In this document: positions 27,899 to 41,656 of the stretch, in pieces
How the letters are laid out: every line of letters starts with the position of its first letter
How positions within the stretch are numbered: the stretch's first letter is position 1
NCBI RefSeq assembly: GCF_006494775.1
Contig: NZ_CP041146.1
Location: forward strand, 5,084,001 to 5,148,000
DNA from: Nocardioides humi
GTDB lineage: Bacteria; Actinomycetota; Actinomycetes; Propionibacteriales; Nocardioidaceae
DNA length: 64,000 nt
Reading direction: 5' to 3'
Notes under the pieces: generated by a model
The model's database searches: none
What the model saw: the letters and a program-made list of their open reading frames with translations, nothing else
What the model was told of the DNA's origin: nothing
Made by a program: the position numbers and the translations under genes

Positions 27899-30868
27899 GA
27901 CCCGCCTGCCGGACCCGCTGGACCACCCGCCAGGCCGCCCCGTCGTCGGCGCGGAGGTCAGGGGCGTCGCCGGGCCGGGCGGAGCCCCCTCGAGCGCCCG
28001 GTCGAGCGCCGCCGGCAGGTCGGCGCGGGTCGCCTTGTCCAGGAGCACCACCGGCCGGCCGGTGAGGGCGTAGTCGGCGCGGTGGTGCGCGCGGTCGTCG
28101 GTGACGAGGACCGCGGACGCGCGGTAGAGCACCTCGACGTCGGGCCACCGGCGCGGCATCAGCAGCAGGGGATCGAGATCGGCGAGCCGGTGGGCGTCGC
28201 GGGGCGCGCGGACGCCGACGACCGCGTCGTGGCGGCGCAGCCAGTCGCCGAGGGCCGCGACGCCGGCGTCGCCGAGGTCGGAGGACGCCGCCCGTGCGGG
28301 GAGCCACAGGACCAGGCGTCGCCCGGCCAGCTCGGTCCGCAGGGCCGCGAGCGCCGTACGCAGGTCGTCGGGCAGGTCGCTCTCGGGGCGCAGCAGGAAG
28401 GCGTGCCGCGGCTGGCCGGTGGGCCACACCTCGACCTGGCTCGCCTCCCGCCCCTCGCCGCCCGGCGTGTCGCCGGCGGAGGAGACGACGACGTGGCGTC
28501 CCGGCCGCTTGCCCGAGGACGCCCGCGGGGAGAGCGGGTCGGGGGCCGGGGCGCCGGGCTTCGGCAGGCCCTCGCCCAGGTCGATCACGCGGTGCCGCCT
28601 CAGGTCGATCTCCCACGGCAGGGTGAGGTCGGCCGCGTGCCGGACGAACACCTGGCCGGCCCGGGCGAGGTGCTCCTGGCCGTCACGGCTCGCGAGCGGG
28701 AGCACGACGACGTTCTCGCCGTCGAGGTCGACCTCGCGCGAGCGGGTGAGGACGATCTTCTTGACGGACGGGTCGTGGCGCACCTCCTCGAAGACCGCCC
28801 GCTCGTTGCCGGTCAGGGCGTGCTCGGTCGTCGACACCGGGAAGGCCCACCAGTGGTCGAACTTGGGCGCGATCCGGTCCTCGAGGCGGAACTCCTTGCG
28901 GTTGAGGAGCTTCCGGTAGTCGATGCGGCCGTCCTCGCCGGTCCGGATCTGCGCGGTCCGGGCCAGCTTGTCGGCGGGAGCGACGCGCCGCAGGTTCCGC
29001 TCGAACATCTCGACCGGCGCGTCGGGAGCGTGCTCGAGGACGCGCTCCTTCCACCGCCCCAGGTCGGGGGTGCCGGTGGACTCGCCGACGAAGTTCCGCT
29101 TGAGCAGCGGGAAGCCCTGCGCCAGGAGGTCGAAGTAGTCGCTGGAGTACAGCGGGTGGAAGGGGTACAGGTCGGGGATGAAGGTGTCGAAGTCGAAGCC
29201 CGCGTCGATGAGGTAGTCGCTGAGCCCGATCTCGTACTTCAAGATGACGAGGTCCTTGAAGGCCTGCTTGACCACGGCCCCGAGCCGCCGGCGGAAGCCG
29301 GGGTCGGTGAACACCGGCCGCCGGAAGGCGAGCAGGTAGGAGCTCAGGTGGATCCGGTAGTGCGGGTTCCACTCCTCGACGGGCGTGTGGAGGCGCTTGG
29401 CCTCCGCGAGCGGGATGGGTCGGGTGTGTCCCTCGCCGCGGGAGAAGTCCATCTTGGTGGCCTGCATGCCCCACCAGTCGGCCGGCCGACGGTCCATCCG
29501 GGCGAAGGTCTCGTCGAGGCTGCGCAGCAGGTAGCAGCTGTCGTTGGCGAACAGGAGCTCGTCGTACTGCTCGATGGTCTCCCAGCCGACCAGCTCGGTG
29601 GCGAGCATGGAGTACGACCCGAAGTCGTAGCGGGCGTGCGGGATCGCCCACGCGGCCACGGTCACGTCGGCGAGCTTGTCGAGCTCGGCGCGGGGCATCA
29701 CGCCGTCGGCGAGGTAGTAGACGTCGGCGTGGCGGCTCAGCTCGCGCAGGTAGTGCAGGACGTAGTCGTCGATGACGCCGTCCGCGTCGTAGGCGGCGTA
29801 CAGGCAGATCCGCCGGGCGCCCTCCGCGAGCGCGGCGGAGTCGTGCCGCTCCGGCGTGGGCGGCGGCGTGGTGGCGTTGCCGGCGTGGCGGCCCACCAGG
29901 ACGTGGAACAGCAGCGGGTCGATGTCGTCCCGGGTCGGGTCGAGGTACTCGTTCCAGTACCACCACACGTCGAAGTCGGGTCGCGGGTTGCGCAGCCACC
30001 GCCAGCCCATCCGGCAGAAGTGCTCGACCGGGTCGAGGGTCTTGTCGCGCAGCACCTTCAGGTCCGCATTGGCCTTGGCGTAGCGCCGGCCCCTCATCGC
30101 CCGGGCCGCCCTGATCACGGCGACCTCGCAGGCGAGCAGGGCCTCGGCGTCGGGGGCGTCGAGGGCGTTCGGGGCGTCGGGGCCGTCCGACGGCAGGCCG
30201 GAGCGTACGGCGTCGCGCACCAGCGCCGCCGCCGCTCGCCGGTCGTCCCGAGCCAGCGCGTGCCACCGTGCGACGAAGGCGTGCCAGGCGCTCGTGAACT
30301 CCTGGGGGTCATCGGCGCGAGCGCAGGTGGTGGACGAGCGGGTTGACGTCGAGGGGGAGCTCGGGGTGCTGGCGGCGGTAGGCGCGGGTGCTGAACCCGG
30401 GCCCGGGATCCTTGCCCGCGGCGGCCCCCGGCGCAGGTAGTGGAGGGCGGGGGAGAGCCCCTTGTCCGCCGTCGCCGGGTAGGTCCGGAGATACCACGGC
30501 CCGTCGACGAGGCCGGAGCCGTGGATCAGCGCCAGGTCCGCGCGCTCCGACCGGGTGGGGGCGTCGGGACGGACCAGCGGGCGCAGCGGTCCCCACCACC
30601 GGGCACGGCGCTCCCGCTGGACCAGGTACGCGTCGAGGACCGTCGACAGCTTGACGAGCTGCTCCTCGGCCCGCGCGCCGCGCGCGATCAGCTCGCGGTC
30701 GGCCTCCTGCTGCTTGCGGACGGCCGCCAGCTCGCGCTGGCAGGTGTCGAGGGCCTCCTGGAGCCTGGACGTCTGGTGCTCGCTGTTCGCAGGGATACCC
30801 GGCTCCACTGTGTACTGACCTCTTCGTCGCGCTTCCGCCATGCGCTTGCTCCGTCGAATCCGACCCAT
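27834..30868 (-). CDS. RgpF-type rhamnan synthesis glycan protein, apparent frameshifts
   Basis: A roughly 1,000-residue cytoplasmic protein. After a coiled-coil N-terminus comes a WYLRTYPATADKG / ALHYLRRG repeat region, then a clear rhamnan synthesis protein F domain (ICLYAAYDADGVIDDYVLHYL, ARYDFGSYS, LLFANDSCYLL, ADWWGMQATK). The C-terminal part (VLVTDDRAHHRADYALTGRPVVLLDK, then DDGAAWRVVQRV) resembles a CDP-glycerol glycerophosphotransferase. Two shifts, at 30425-30429 and about 30311-30320, bracket a segment whose true reading is AAAGKDPGPGFSTRAYRRQH. A third near 27970-27980 sets the end at 27834. Likely role: cell-wall polysaccharide assembly. Confidence 0.8.
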
Positions 30869-30998
30869 CGACGCTAGCATCCCCAGCCCGTCGAGCCCCG
30901 AACCACCGGCCCGTCGGCGGGCCTGCCGGGTTGGTGCGGTCGGTACCATGAGGAAGCGCCATCCATCGTGAGCCGATCCCTACTCGGAGGAGTCGAAG

Positions 30999-31187
30999 GT
31001 GCTGTTCGTCGCCCTGGCCGTGCTGCTGAGCCTCGTCGTCTCCGCCGTGGTGGCGCTCTACGTCGCCTACCCCCACCGCGGGGAGCGGATGCCGGTCGTC
31101 CCGTGGCTGGGCAGCGCCATGGAGCGCGCCGTCGACGCCGCGCCGGTCCTCGAGGACGACGAGCGCGACCTGCTCCGCACACGCTGA
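30999..31187 (+). CDS. Small single-pass membrane protein
   Basis: A 62-residue protein: hydrophobic helix at residues 2-24 (FVALAVLLSLVVSAVVALYVAY), then PHRGERMPVVPWLGSAMERAVDAAP and an acidic tail DDERDLLR. CGGAGGAG lies 8 bases before the GTG. It precedes ftsY by 108 bases. I do not recognise the family; the good ribosome-binding site and the membrane-helix-plus-tail plan support a real gene. Confidence 0.75.
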   Translation: MLFVALAVLLSLVVSAVVALYVAYPHRGERMPVVPWLGSAMERAVDAAPVLEDDERDLLRTR

Positions 31188-31295
31188 GCTCTTCGCACAC
31201 GCTGAGCCGGCCGGCGCGAGCGCGTCCGCGAGCGCGTCGCTCGCTCCCACCGCGCCCGCTTCCGCGTCCGTGGCGCGGCGTGATGGGATGACCGC

Positions 31296-32465
31296 ATGCA
31301 GGAGTGGCTCTACCTCGTCATCGGCCTCGCCGTCCTCGCGGTGCTGGCGGTCGCCGGCTTCGTCACCACGCGGGTACGACGCCCCGGCCACGCGCCCGAG
31401 CAGCCCCCCGCCGACGTCACCGGCGTCACCGATGTCATCACGCCGGCGCCGAGCGACACCGTCGAGGCGCCCGCGACCCCGACGACCCCTGTGCCACCGA
31501 CCGCCGAGGTCGAGGTCGAGGAGCCGGCCGCCCCGGAGCTGGAGCGACCCGAGAAGCCCGCGTCGCGGCTGGTGCGGCTGCGGCAGCGGCTGGCGGGGTC
31601 CAACGCGCTGGGCCGGGGACTGCTCGGCCTGCTCAGCCGCGAGCAGCTGGACGAGGACACCTGGGAGGCGATCGAGGACCTGCTGCTCGGCGCCGACATC
31701 GGGGTCGCGCCGACGCAGGAGCTCGTCGAGCGGCTGCGCACCCGGCTGCGCGTCGAGGGCGGGCAGGCGCCGGACGCCCGCGCCGTGCTCCGCGAGGAGC
31801 TCATCGCCCTGGTCGACCAGGACCTGGACCGCGCGCTGAGGGTGAGCGGCGAGGGCGACGCCCCGGGCGTGGTCCTGGTCGTCGGCGTCAACGGCACCGG
31901 CAAGACCACGACCGTCGGGAAGCTGGCCCGGATCCTGGTCGCCGACGACCGTACGGCGCTGCTGGCGGCGGCCGACACCTTCCGGGCGGCCGCGACCGAG
32001 CAGCTCGCGACCTGGGGCGAGCGGGTCGGCGTCGAGGTCGTCCGCGGTCCCGAGGGCGGCGACCCGGCGAGCGTGGCGTTCGACGCGGTCAAGGAGGGCG
32101 TGGACCGCGGCGTGGACACCGTCGTGGTCGACACCGCCGGCCGGCTGCAGAACAAGCAGGGCCTGATGGACGAGCTCGGCAAGGTCAAGCGGGTCATCGA
32201 GAAGCAGGCGCCCGTCACCGAGGTGCTGCTGGTCCTGGACGCCACCACCGGCCAGAACGGCCTGATCCAGGCCAAGGTGTTCTCCGAGGTCGTCGACGTC
32301 ACCGGCATCGTGCTCACCAAGCTCGACGGCTCGGCGAAGGGCGGGATCGTGGTCGCGGTGCAGCGGCAGCTCGGCGTACCCGTCAAGCTGGTCGGCCTCG
32401 GCGAGGGCCCCGACGACCTCGCGCCGTTCGACCCGGCGGCCTTCGTCGACGCGCTCCTGGGCTGA
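31296..32465 (+). CDS. ftsY: Signal recognition particle receptor FtsY
   Basis: FtsY (389 residues) receives SRP-ribosome complexes at the membrane. Residues 5-24 form an N-terminal membrane helix, typical of actinobacterial FtsY. A Pro/Thr/Glu-rich linker, the N domain and the G domain follow: G1 GVNGTGKTT at about 197-205, DTAGRLQNKQGLMDEL, TKLDGSAKGG and GLGEGPDDLAPFD. Its partner ffh is 12 kb downstream; the two are usually closer in related genomes. Confidence 0.97.
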   Translation: MQEWLYLVIGLAVLAVLAVAGFVTTRVRRPGHAPEQPPADVTGVTDVITPAPSDTVEAPATPTTPVPPTAEVEVEEPAAPELERPEKPASRLVRLRQRLAGSNALGRGLLGLLSREQLDEDTWEAIEDLLLGADIGVAPTQELVERLRTRLRVEGGQAPDARAVLREELIALVDQDLDRALRVSGEGDAPGVVLVVGVNGTGKTTTVGKLARILVADDRTALLAAADTFRAAATEQLATWGERVGVEVVRGPEGGDPASVAFDAVKEGVDRGVDTVVVDTAGRLQNKQGLMDELGKVKRVIEKQAPVTEVLLVLDATTGQNGLIQAKVFSEVVDVTGIVLTKLDGSAKGGIVVAVQRQLGVPVKLVGLGEGPDDLAPFDPAAFVDALLG

Positions 32466-32500
32466 CCCGCGGCGCCGGAGGGGAGTTCACGGCGCCGTAA

Positions 32501-36483
<3,983 letters not shown>

Positions 36484-36514
36484 TCGCCCGCCAGCGGCGC
36501 CGGAGTGGCGTGCC

Positions 36515-38812
36515 TCATCCGCCGATCTCGAACACGACGTAGTCGCCCGACCGGAACCGAAGCTCGGCGAGCTCGCGCAGTCGGCCGACCCTCGACTCGT
36601 AGCGCCTGTCGACCAGCATCCACCGGACGCCGCGCTCCTGCAGGGCCGCGATCGACTCCGCGGAGGGCTGGGCGAAGGCCCGGTCGTTGATCGCGAGCAG
36701 CTCGTCGTCCCAGAACGGCAGGAACGACGAGTTGTTGATCGCGGTGGACTCCAGCCCGACGATCTCGGGCGGGATGTAGGCCCAACCCTCGACGAGGACA
36801 TGGCGCTCGGTGTAGGCCGACATCCAGAAGTTGCGCCGGTCGCAGTTCGGCTCCGGTCCTCGGAGGCAGTGCGCGTTGGTCGCGACCAGGTCGTCGGGGT
36901 CGGAGTGGTCGCGGATGTAGCGCGCCGCGACGATGCCGCCGTTGGCGATCATGGTGTCCGCCGCACGAGGCTCGGGCCAGTCGCCGAGCTGCCCGACCAC
37001 GCCGCCGGCGCGGACGAAGCCCGCTCCCAGGATCGTGAAGACCACGAGCGCGGCGACCGGGCCGCGGGACCACCCGCGGCGGTGGGCGACGAGAGCCATG
37101 ACGAGGGCGGCGACGCCCAGGAGGAGGGCGGCCACCACCTGCGGCAGCACGATGGCCCGGGCGACGGACGACACCACGTCGGCGCCGCCGCTCGGCCCCT
37201 GGTCGCCGGTGAGCGCGGCGACCAGCGCCGTCAGCAGCGCACCCAGGACGCCCGCGCCGAGAAGTCCCCACGCCCGGGCGCGCGGCAACCGGTCGCCGAG
37301 CATCGCCGAGATCCCGATCGCGCACGTGATGGCCATCGTCGGTGCCGCCCCGCGGATGAAGTAGACCTGCGCGAAGCCCGGGTGGCCGAACGAGAAGCCC
37401 GCGCCGATCGCGGCCGCCATGACACCGATCAGCAGCTGGTGCTCGGCCCGCCGCCACCGGCCACCGGGGAGCAGGCCGACGAAGCCGACGACCGACAGCA
37501 GCAGCGCGACCACGAAGGTGACGGCGACGATCGCCGTCACCGAGCCGGGCACGACCTCGTCGACGTCGGTCCAGCCGAGAACGCGCGCCATCTGCTCGGC
37601 GGTGTCCAGGGGAGCGAACTCCATCGAGCGCGAGTTGCCGCCGTAGAAGACGCGCTGCGCGATGAGGAACACCGCAGCCGACGTGCCGAACAGGGCCAGC
37701 GGCACGCGCCACCGCCCGGTGCGCAGCACCAGCTGGACGACCAGCGCGAGGAACAGGCCGGCCACGATGGGGGGCAGCGTCGACGACTTGGCGCCGGAGA
37801 CGGCGATCATCAGGCCGGCGAGGGGGAGCCACGACCGCCAGCTCAGTCGATCGTCACGCAATGCCTCGAACAGCAGGACGACCAGAGGGATCACCAACGC
37901 CGACGCGAACGCGTGGGTCGGGCTCTGGAACGCGATGTCGACGGCGTACACGGGCCACGCGAGCGGAGCGACCGCCGTCGTCCAGCCGAACGCGTCCGGT
38001 GCTCCCGACAAGGCGAGCACGCCGGCGGCCAGGACGCCGAGCCACGGCCGCTGGGTGAGCCGGTTGACCGCCGCCGCGGCGCCGAGCACGGTCAGCGACA
38101 CGAACAATGCGATCGATCCGACCCGGAGCAGCACGATCGGCTCGATGCCGGTGACCGTGCTGGCCGAAGCCACGTGCACGTACGTCAGCCAGTGGTAGAA
38201 GAGCGGCACTCCGTCGACCCAGGGGAAGTCGGCCGGGACGTGGTGCTTGAGCTCGCCGGCGAGCGCCAGGTGGAAGGGCTCGTCCACGTACGGCGCCCGC
38301 AGCCGGGTCACCGGCTCCGCGGCCCACACGCTCCGGGCGGTCACGACCGCGACGAGCCCGAGCAGTGCGCCCAACGCCCACGTCCACCAGCCGCCGTGGG
38401 ACGCGTCGCCGTCGTCCGCCTCGCGATCCGGGCCGCGGAGCGTCAGCCGGACGTCGCGGCCCCGCGTCGCCGCGAGGTACGCGATCGCGCCCGCCGGCAG
38501 TGCCGCGACCAGCCAGGGGAACCCGATCGCGCGGCCGATCAGGTAGACCGGCAGCTCGGCGGCCAGCCCGACGATGGTGCCCAGGACGAGCATCTCGAAC
38601 AGGGGACGGCCGGCACCGCCCGCCAGCCGCCACAGCACCGAGCCGGGCAGGGTCAGGAAGACGGCGACGTACGCGACCAGCTTGACGAGGTCGACCGGCC
38701 GGACGTCCGAGACGCCGGCGGCGAGCCCCAGGGCGAGGACGAGAACGATCCCTGCGGGCCACACACCGGAACGGGCGATCGACGTCAGGTCGCGTTTCGT
38801 CGGTGTCGGCAT
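36515..38812 (-). CDS. Large polytopic membrane protein, GT-C-like
   Basis: A 765-residue protein with about 13-15 predicted membrane helices over residues 15-600 and a soluble C-terminal domain (DTMIANGGIVAARYIRDHS, LVEGWAYIPPEI, WMLVDRRYESRV). An early extracytoplasmic loop has acidic residues (APYVDEPFHLALAGELKHH), the expected place for catalytic acids of GT-C glycosyltransferases that use lipid-linked sugars. I do not recognise the exact family. It opens the glycan island and is divergent from the GT2 gene. Confidence 0.7.
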   Translation of the reverse strand: MPTPTKRDLTSIARSGVWPAGIVLVLALGLAAGVSDVRPVDLVKLVAYVAVFLTLPGSVLWRLAGGAGRPLFEMLVLGTIVGLAAELPVYLIGRAIGFPWLVAALPAGAIAYLAATRGRDVRLTLRGPDREADDGDASHGGWWTWALGALLGLVAVVTARSVWAAEPVTRLRAPYVDEPFHLALAGELKHHVPADFPWVDGVPLFYHWLTYVHVASASTVTGIEPIVLLRVGSIALFVSLTVLGAAAAVNRLTQRPWLGVLAAGVLALSGAPDAFGWTTAVAPLAWPVYAVDIAFQSPTHAFASALVIPLVVLLFEALRDDRLSWRSWLPLAGLMIAVSGAKSSTLPPIVAGLFLALVVQLVLRTGRWRVPLALFGTSAAVFLIAQRVFYGGNSRSMEFAPLDTAEQMARVLGWTDVDEVVPGSVTAIVAVTFVVALLLSVVGFVGLLPGGRWRRAEHQLLIGVMAAAIGAGFSFGHPGFAQVYFIRGAAPTMAITCAIGISAMLGDRLPRARAWGLLGAGVLGALLTALVAALTGDQGPSGGADVVSSVARAIVLPQVVAALLLGVAALVMALVAHRRGWSRGPVAALVVFTILGAGFVRAGGVVGQLGDWPEPRAADTMIANGGIVAARYIRDHSDPDDLVATNAHCLRGPEPNCDRRNFWMSAYTERHVLVEGWAYIPPEIVGLESTAINNSSFLPFWDDELLAINDRAFAQPSAESIAALQERGVRWMLVDRRYESRVGRLRELAELRFRSGDYVVFEIGG

Positions 38813-38887
38813 GGCCCTCGTTCTCTAGGTTCCTCTAGCGGTCCGCACGGCCGGCACCGTGGCGATGAGCCTGTAGTTTGGCGCATC

Positions 38888-39892
38888 ATGACCAACGCGC
38901 GCGCACATACTATCTCCGTCGTCGTCCCGGTCTATCGAGGCGCCACCACGCTCCCGTCGGTGGTCGACGAGCTCATCGGGCTCGCCGCAGGCTTCCGCAC
39001 GCCGGACGGCCACGACGCGGAGATCAGCGAGATCGTGCTGGTCCACGACCACGGACCGGACGAGTCCGACGCCGTGATCCGCGAGCTCGCGGCCACCCAC
39101 GACGCCGTGCGTCCGGTGTGGCTGAGCCGCAACTTCGGCCAGCACGCCGCGACACTCGCGGGCATGGCGTCGTCGGGAGGCGAGTGGATCGTCACCATGG
39201 ACGAGGACGGCCAGCACGACCCGGCCGGCATCGGTCCGATGCTCGACACCGCGCTGCGCGAGCACGCCCCGTTGGTCTACGCCGAGCCCACCAACCCGGC
39301 GCCGCACGGACCGCTCCGCAACCTCCTGTCCAAGGGGGCGAAGCGGGTGGTGGACTCGTTGCTGGGCGGGCACGACACCCGCCTGTTCCACAGCTTCCGC
39401 CTCGTGGCCGGCGAGTACGCCCGCAGCGTGTCGGCATACGCCGCCGCTGGCGTCTACCTCGACGTCGCGCTCGGCTGGGTCGCCGGGCGCGTCGCGACCA
39501 GTCCGGTCACGCTGCGCGCCGAGGGCGACCGCCCGTCCGGCTACAACCTGCGCTCGCTCCTCTCGCACTTCTGGCGCATGGTGCTCACCAGCGGCACCCG
39601 CCTGCTGCGGGTGGTGAGCCTGGCCGGCGCCGCGCTGGCCCTGGTCGGCGTGGTGTTCGCGATCTACCTCGTCGTCGCCCGTGTCGTCGGGGCGATCGAG
39701 GTCGAGGGCTGGACCGCGCTCATGGTGGCCATCCTCCTGTGCACCGGCGCGATCATGATGTCGCTGGGCGTGATCGCCGAGTACCTCGGCGTGGCGGTCA
39801 ACATGGCCCTCGGGAAGCCGCTCTACGTCATCGTCGGCGACCCTGCGGAGGGCCCGTTGGGACCTCGTCCGACGCAGGCCCGTCGTGACTGA
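38888..39892 (+). CDS. GT2 family glycosyltransferase, polyprenyl-phosphate type
   Basis: A 334-residue protein with a GT-A catalytic domain (ISVVVPVYRGATTLPSVVDEL, SRNFGQHAATLAGM, DxD-like MDEDGQHDP) and two C-terminal membrane helices (AGAALALVGVVFAIYLVVAR; ALMVAILLCTGAIMMSLGV). This is the DPM1/GtrB/ArnC plan: sugar transfer from a nucleotide to polyprenyl phosphate at the inner face. The lipid-sugar could feed the divergent GT-C-like protein. Its stop overlaps the epimerase start by 8 bases. Confidence 0.88.
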   Translation: MTNARAHTISVVVPVYRGATTLPSVVDELIGLAAGFRTPDGHDAEISEIVLVHDHGPDESDAVIRELAATHDAVRPVWLSRNFGQHAATLAGMASSGGEWIVTMDEDGQHDPAGIGPMLDTALREHAPLVYAEPTNPAPHGPLRNLLSKGAKRVVDSLLGGHDTRLFHSFRLVAGEYARSVSAYAAAGVYLDVALGWVAGRVATSPVTLRAEGDRPSGYNLRSLLSHFWRMVLTSGTRLLRVVSLAGAALALVGVVFAIYLVVARVVGAIEVEGWTALMVAILLCTGAIMMSLGVIAEYLGVAVNMALGKPLYVIVGDPAEGPLGPRPTQARRD

Positions 39893-40865
39893 GCGGCCAC
39901 ACGCCCTCGTCGTCGGCGGCGGGGGACTCCTCGGCAGTCACGTCCTGGGAGCGCTGCGCGCCGAGGGGATCCCGGCCGTCGGCGTGCCGGTGCCGTGGAG
40001 CCACCACGATGCTGCGCGAGCGGCGCTGCGCCAGTCCTTCGAGGACATCGCGGCGCGGGCCGCGGGCGGGCCGATCGACGTCCTCTGGTGCGCGGGCGCG
40101 GGCGTCGTCGCCACGCCCAGGGAGGCGCTGGAGGCCGAGGTCCTGCTCTTCCGCGAGATCCTCGACGACCTCGCCGAGGTCCTGCCGGCGAACAGCGACC
40201 TCGCGTTCTTCCTCGCCTCCTCCGCCGGAGGGGTGTACGCCGGCTCGGTGCGCCCGCCGTTCACCGAGGAGACCGTCCCGAAGCCGCTCACGCCGTACGG
40301 CGAGGCGAAGCTCGCCATGGAGCACGCGCTGCTCGAGCGACTCGACCACCTGGCAGGGGTGGCGCTCATCGGGCGGCTGGCCAACCTCTACGGGCCGGGC
40401 CAGGACCTCAGCAAGCCGCAGGGCCTGATGTCGCGCCTGTGCGTGGTGCACCTGACCGGGGAGCCGCTGGCGGTCCGCGTCTCGCTCGACACGATCCGCG
40501 ACTACCTCTACGTCGAGGACTGCGCGGACATGGTCGTCGCCGGCCTCGCCGGCCTCAGGGAGCGGGCGGAGACGACCGGCGAGCGATCGGTCGTCAAGGT
40601 GATGGCGACCGGTCAGGGCACGACGGTCGCGCAGCTGATCGGCGAGTCGAACCGGATCTTCCACCGCCGGGCGCGGATGAGCGTGATCAGCGGCTCCGCG
40701 CATGGCCAGGTCCGGGACCTGCGCCTGAGGAGCGTGGTCTGGCCCGAGCTGCAGCGCCACATCCGGACCCCCCTGCCTGCGGGGTTCCACCGCACAGCGG
40801 ATGATGTAGCCGGCAAGGTCTTCTCCGGGGCCTTGGTCGAATCGAACCGGAAGGGAGCGCGATGA
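39885..40865 (+). CDS. NAD-dependent epimerase/dehydratase (extended SDR)
   Basis: A 326-residue sugar-nucleotide modifying enzyme. The Rossmann motif VVGGGGLLGSHVLGALR is at the N-terminus; the catalytic Ser and Tyr-x-x-x-Lys occur as ASSAGGVYAGS and YGEAKLAME, and RLANLYGPGQ follows. It is probably a dehydratase, epimerase or reductase acting on an NDP-sugar; the exact reaction cannot be read. It is coupled on both sides by overlaps to GT2 and the methyltransferase. Confidence 0.85.
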   Translation: MTERPHALVVGGGGLLGSHVLGALRAEGIPAVGVPVPWSHHDAARAALRQSFEDIAARAAGGPIDVLWCAGAGVVATPREALEAEVLLFREILDDLAEVLPANSDLAFFLASSAGGVYAGSVRPPFTEETVPKPLTPYGEAKLAMEHALLERLDHLAGVALIGRLANLYGPGQDLSKPQGLMSRLCVVHLTGEPLAVRVSLDTIRDYLYVEDCADMVVAGLAGLRERAETTGERSVVKVMATGQGTTVAQLIGESNRIFHRRARMSVISGSAHGQVRDLRLRSVVWPELQRHIRTPLPAGFHRTADDVAGKVFSGALVESNRKGAR

Positions 40866-41605
40866 GTGCCACGCCGCGGGTTGCCGAAGGCGGTTCGCCG
40901 TCGATCGAGCAGAGTGGCTACTGGTGGTACCGCGCCCGCTCCGAGCTGCTGCGCGCGGCCCTGGAGCGGTACGTCGGGAGCCCGCGCCGGCTGCTCGACG
41001 TCGGCAGCGCGGACGGTCCCAGCGTCGGCTGGCTGCGCGGTCGCGCCGGTCACCACGTGTCGCTCGACCTCGACCCCCGTGGTCTCGCGCCGGGCGGCGT
41101 CTGCGGGTCCGCATTGCAGCTGCCGTTCGCCGACCGGGCGTTCGACCTCGTCGCCGCGTTCGACGTCATCGAGCACTGCGAGCCCGAGGCGACGGCGCTC
41201 GCCGAGATCGAGCGGGTGCTCACCGTGGGCGGGCGCTTCCTGATGTCGGTGCCGGCCTACCAGTGGGCCTGGACCAGTCACGACGTGTGGAACCACCACC
41301 ACCGCCGCTACACGCGCAAGCGGGCGACCGCAGCGCTCGAGGCGGCCGGGTTCGCGATCGAGCGCGCCACCTACGCGTTCACCGGCACCTTCCCGATGTT
41401 CGCCGCGTCGCGGGTCGTGCAGCGCCTCAAGGAGCGCGGCAGGCCGATCGAGCCGCTCGAGGAGGGTGCCGTGCCGCCGCTCCCGGAGGTCTCGCCCGGC
41501 ATCGAGAAGGTGCTGATGAAGGCCTCCGCCTGGGACGAGCGGACCCTCGGCAGGCGCGACCTGCCGTTCGGCTCGTCGGTGGTGGTCGCCGCCGTCAAGC
41601 GCTGA
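40862..41605 (+). CDS. SAM-dependent methyltransferase (glycan island)
   Basis: A 247-residue class I methyltransferase: SAM-binding LLDVGSADGPSVGWL, FDLVAAFDVIEHCEPEATAL and VLTVGGRFLMSVPAYQW (motifs I, II, III). Such proteins are common in polysaccharide clusters, where they methylate sugars or lipid-linked precursors. It overlaps the epimerase by 4 bases, so it belongs to the same operon. Confidence 0.85.
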   Translation: MSATPRVAEGGSPSIEQSGYWWYRARSELLRAALERYVGSPRRLLDVGSADGPSVGWLRGRAGHHVSLDLDPRGLAPGGVCGSALQLPFADRAFDLVAAFDVIEHCEPEATALAEIERVLTVGGRFLMSVPAYQWAWTSHDVWNHHHRRYTRKRATAALEAAGFAIERATYAFTGTFPMFAASRVVQRLKERGRPIEPLEEGAVPPLPEVSPGIEKVLMKASAWDERTLGRRDLPFGSSVVVAAVKR

Positions 41606-41617
41606 GAGCGGGTGCGA

Positions 41618-41632
41618 CGGGGGCGTCCCCCG
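41618..41632. terminator. Short hairpin between convergent methyltransferase genes
   Basis: CGGGGG (41618-41623) pairs with CCCCCG (41627-41632) around CGT. It lies in the 51-base gap between two convergent methyltransferase genes, 12 bases past the first stop. The stem is short, so support is modest. Confidence 0.45.
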
Positions 41633-41656
41633 CCGGCATCCCGCGCCGGCCCCTGC

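Noticed and set aside
36800..38887. Upstream extension of the GT2 reading frame over 2 kb
   Set aside because: This part is antisense to the membrane protein at 36515-38812 and is rich in Arg/His/Gln/Asp. The GT2 family start is at 38888.
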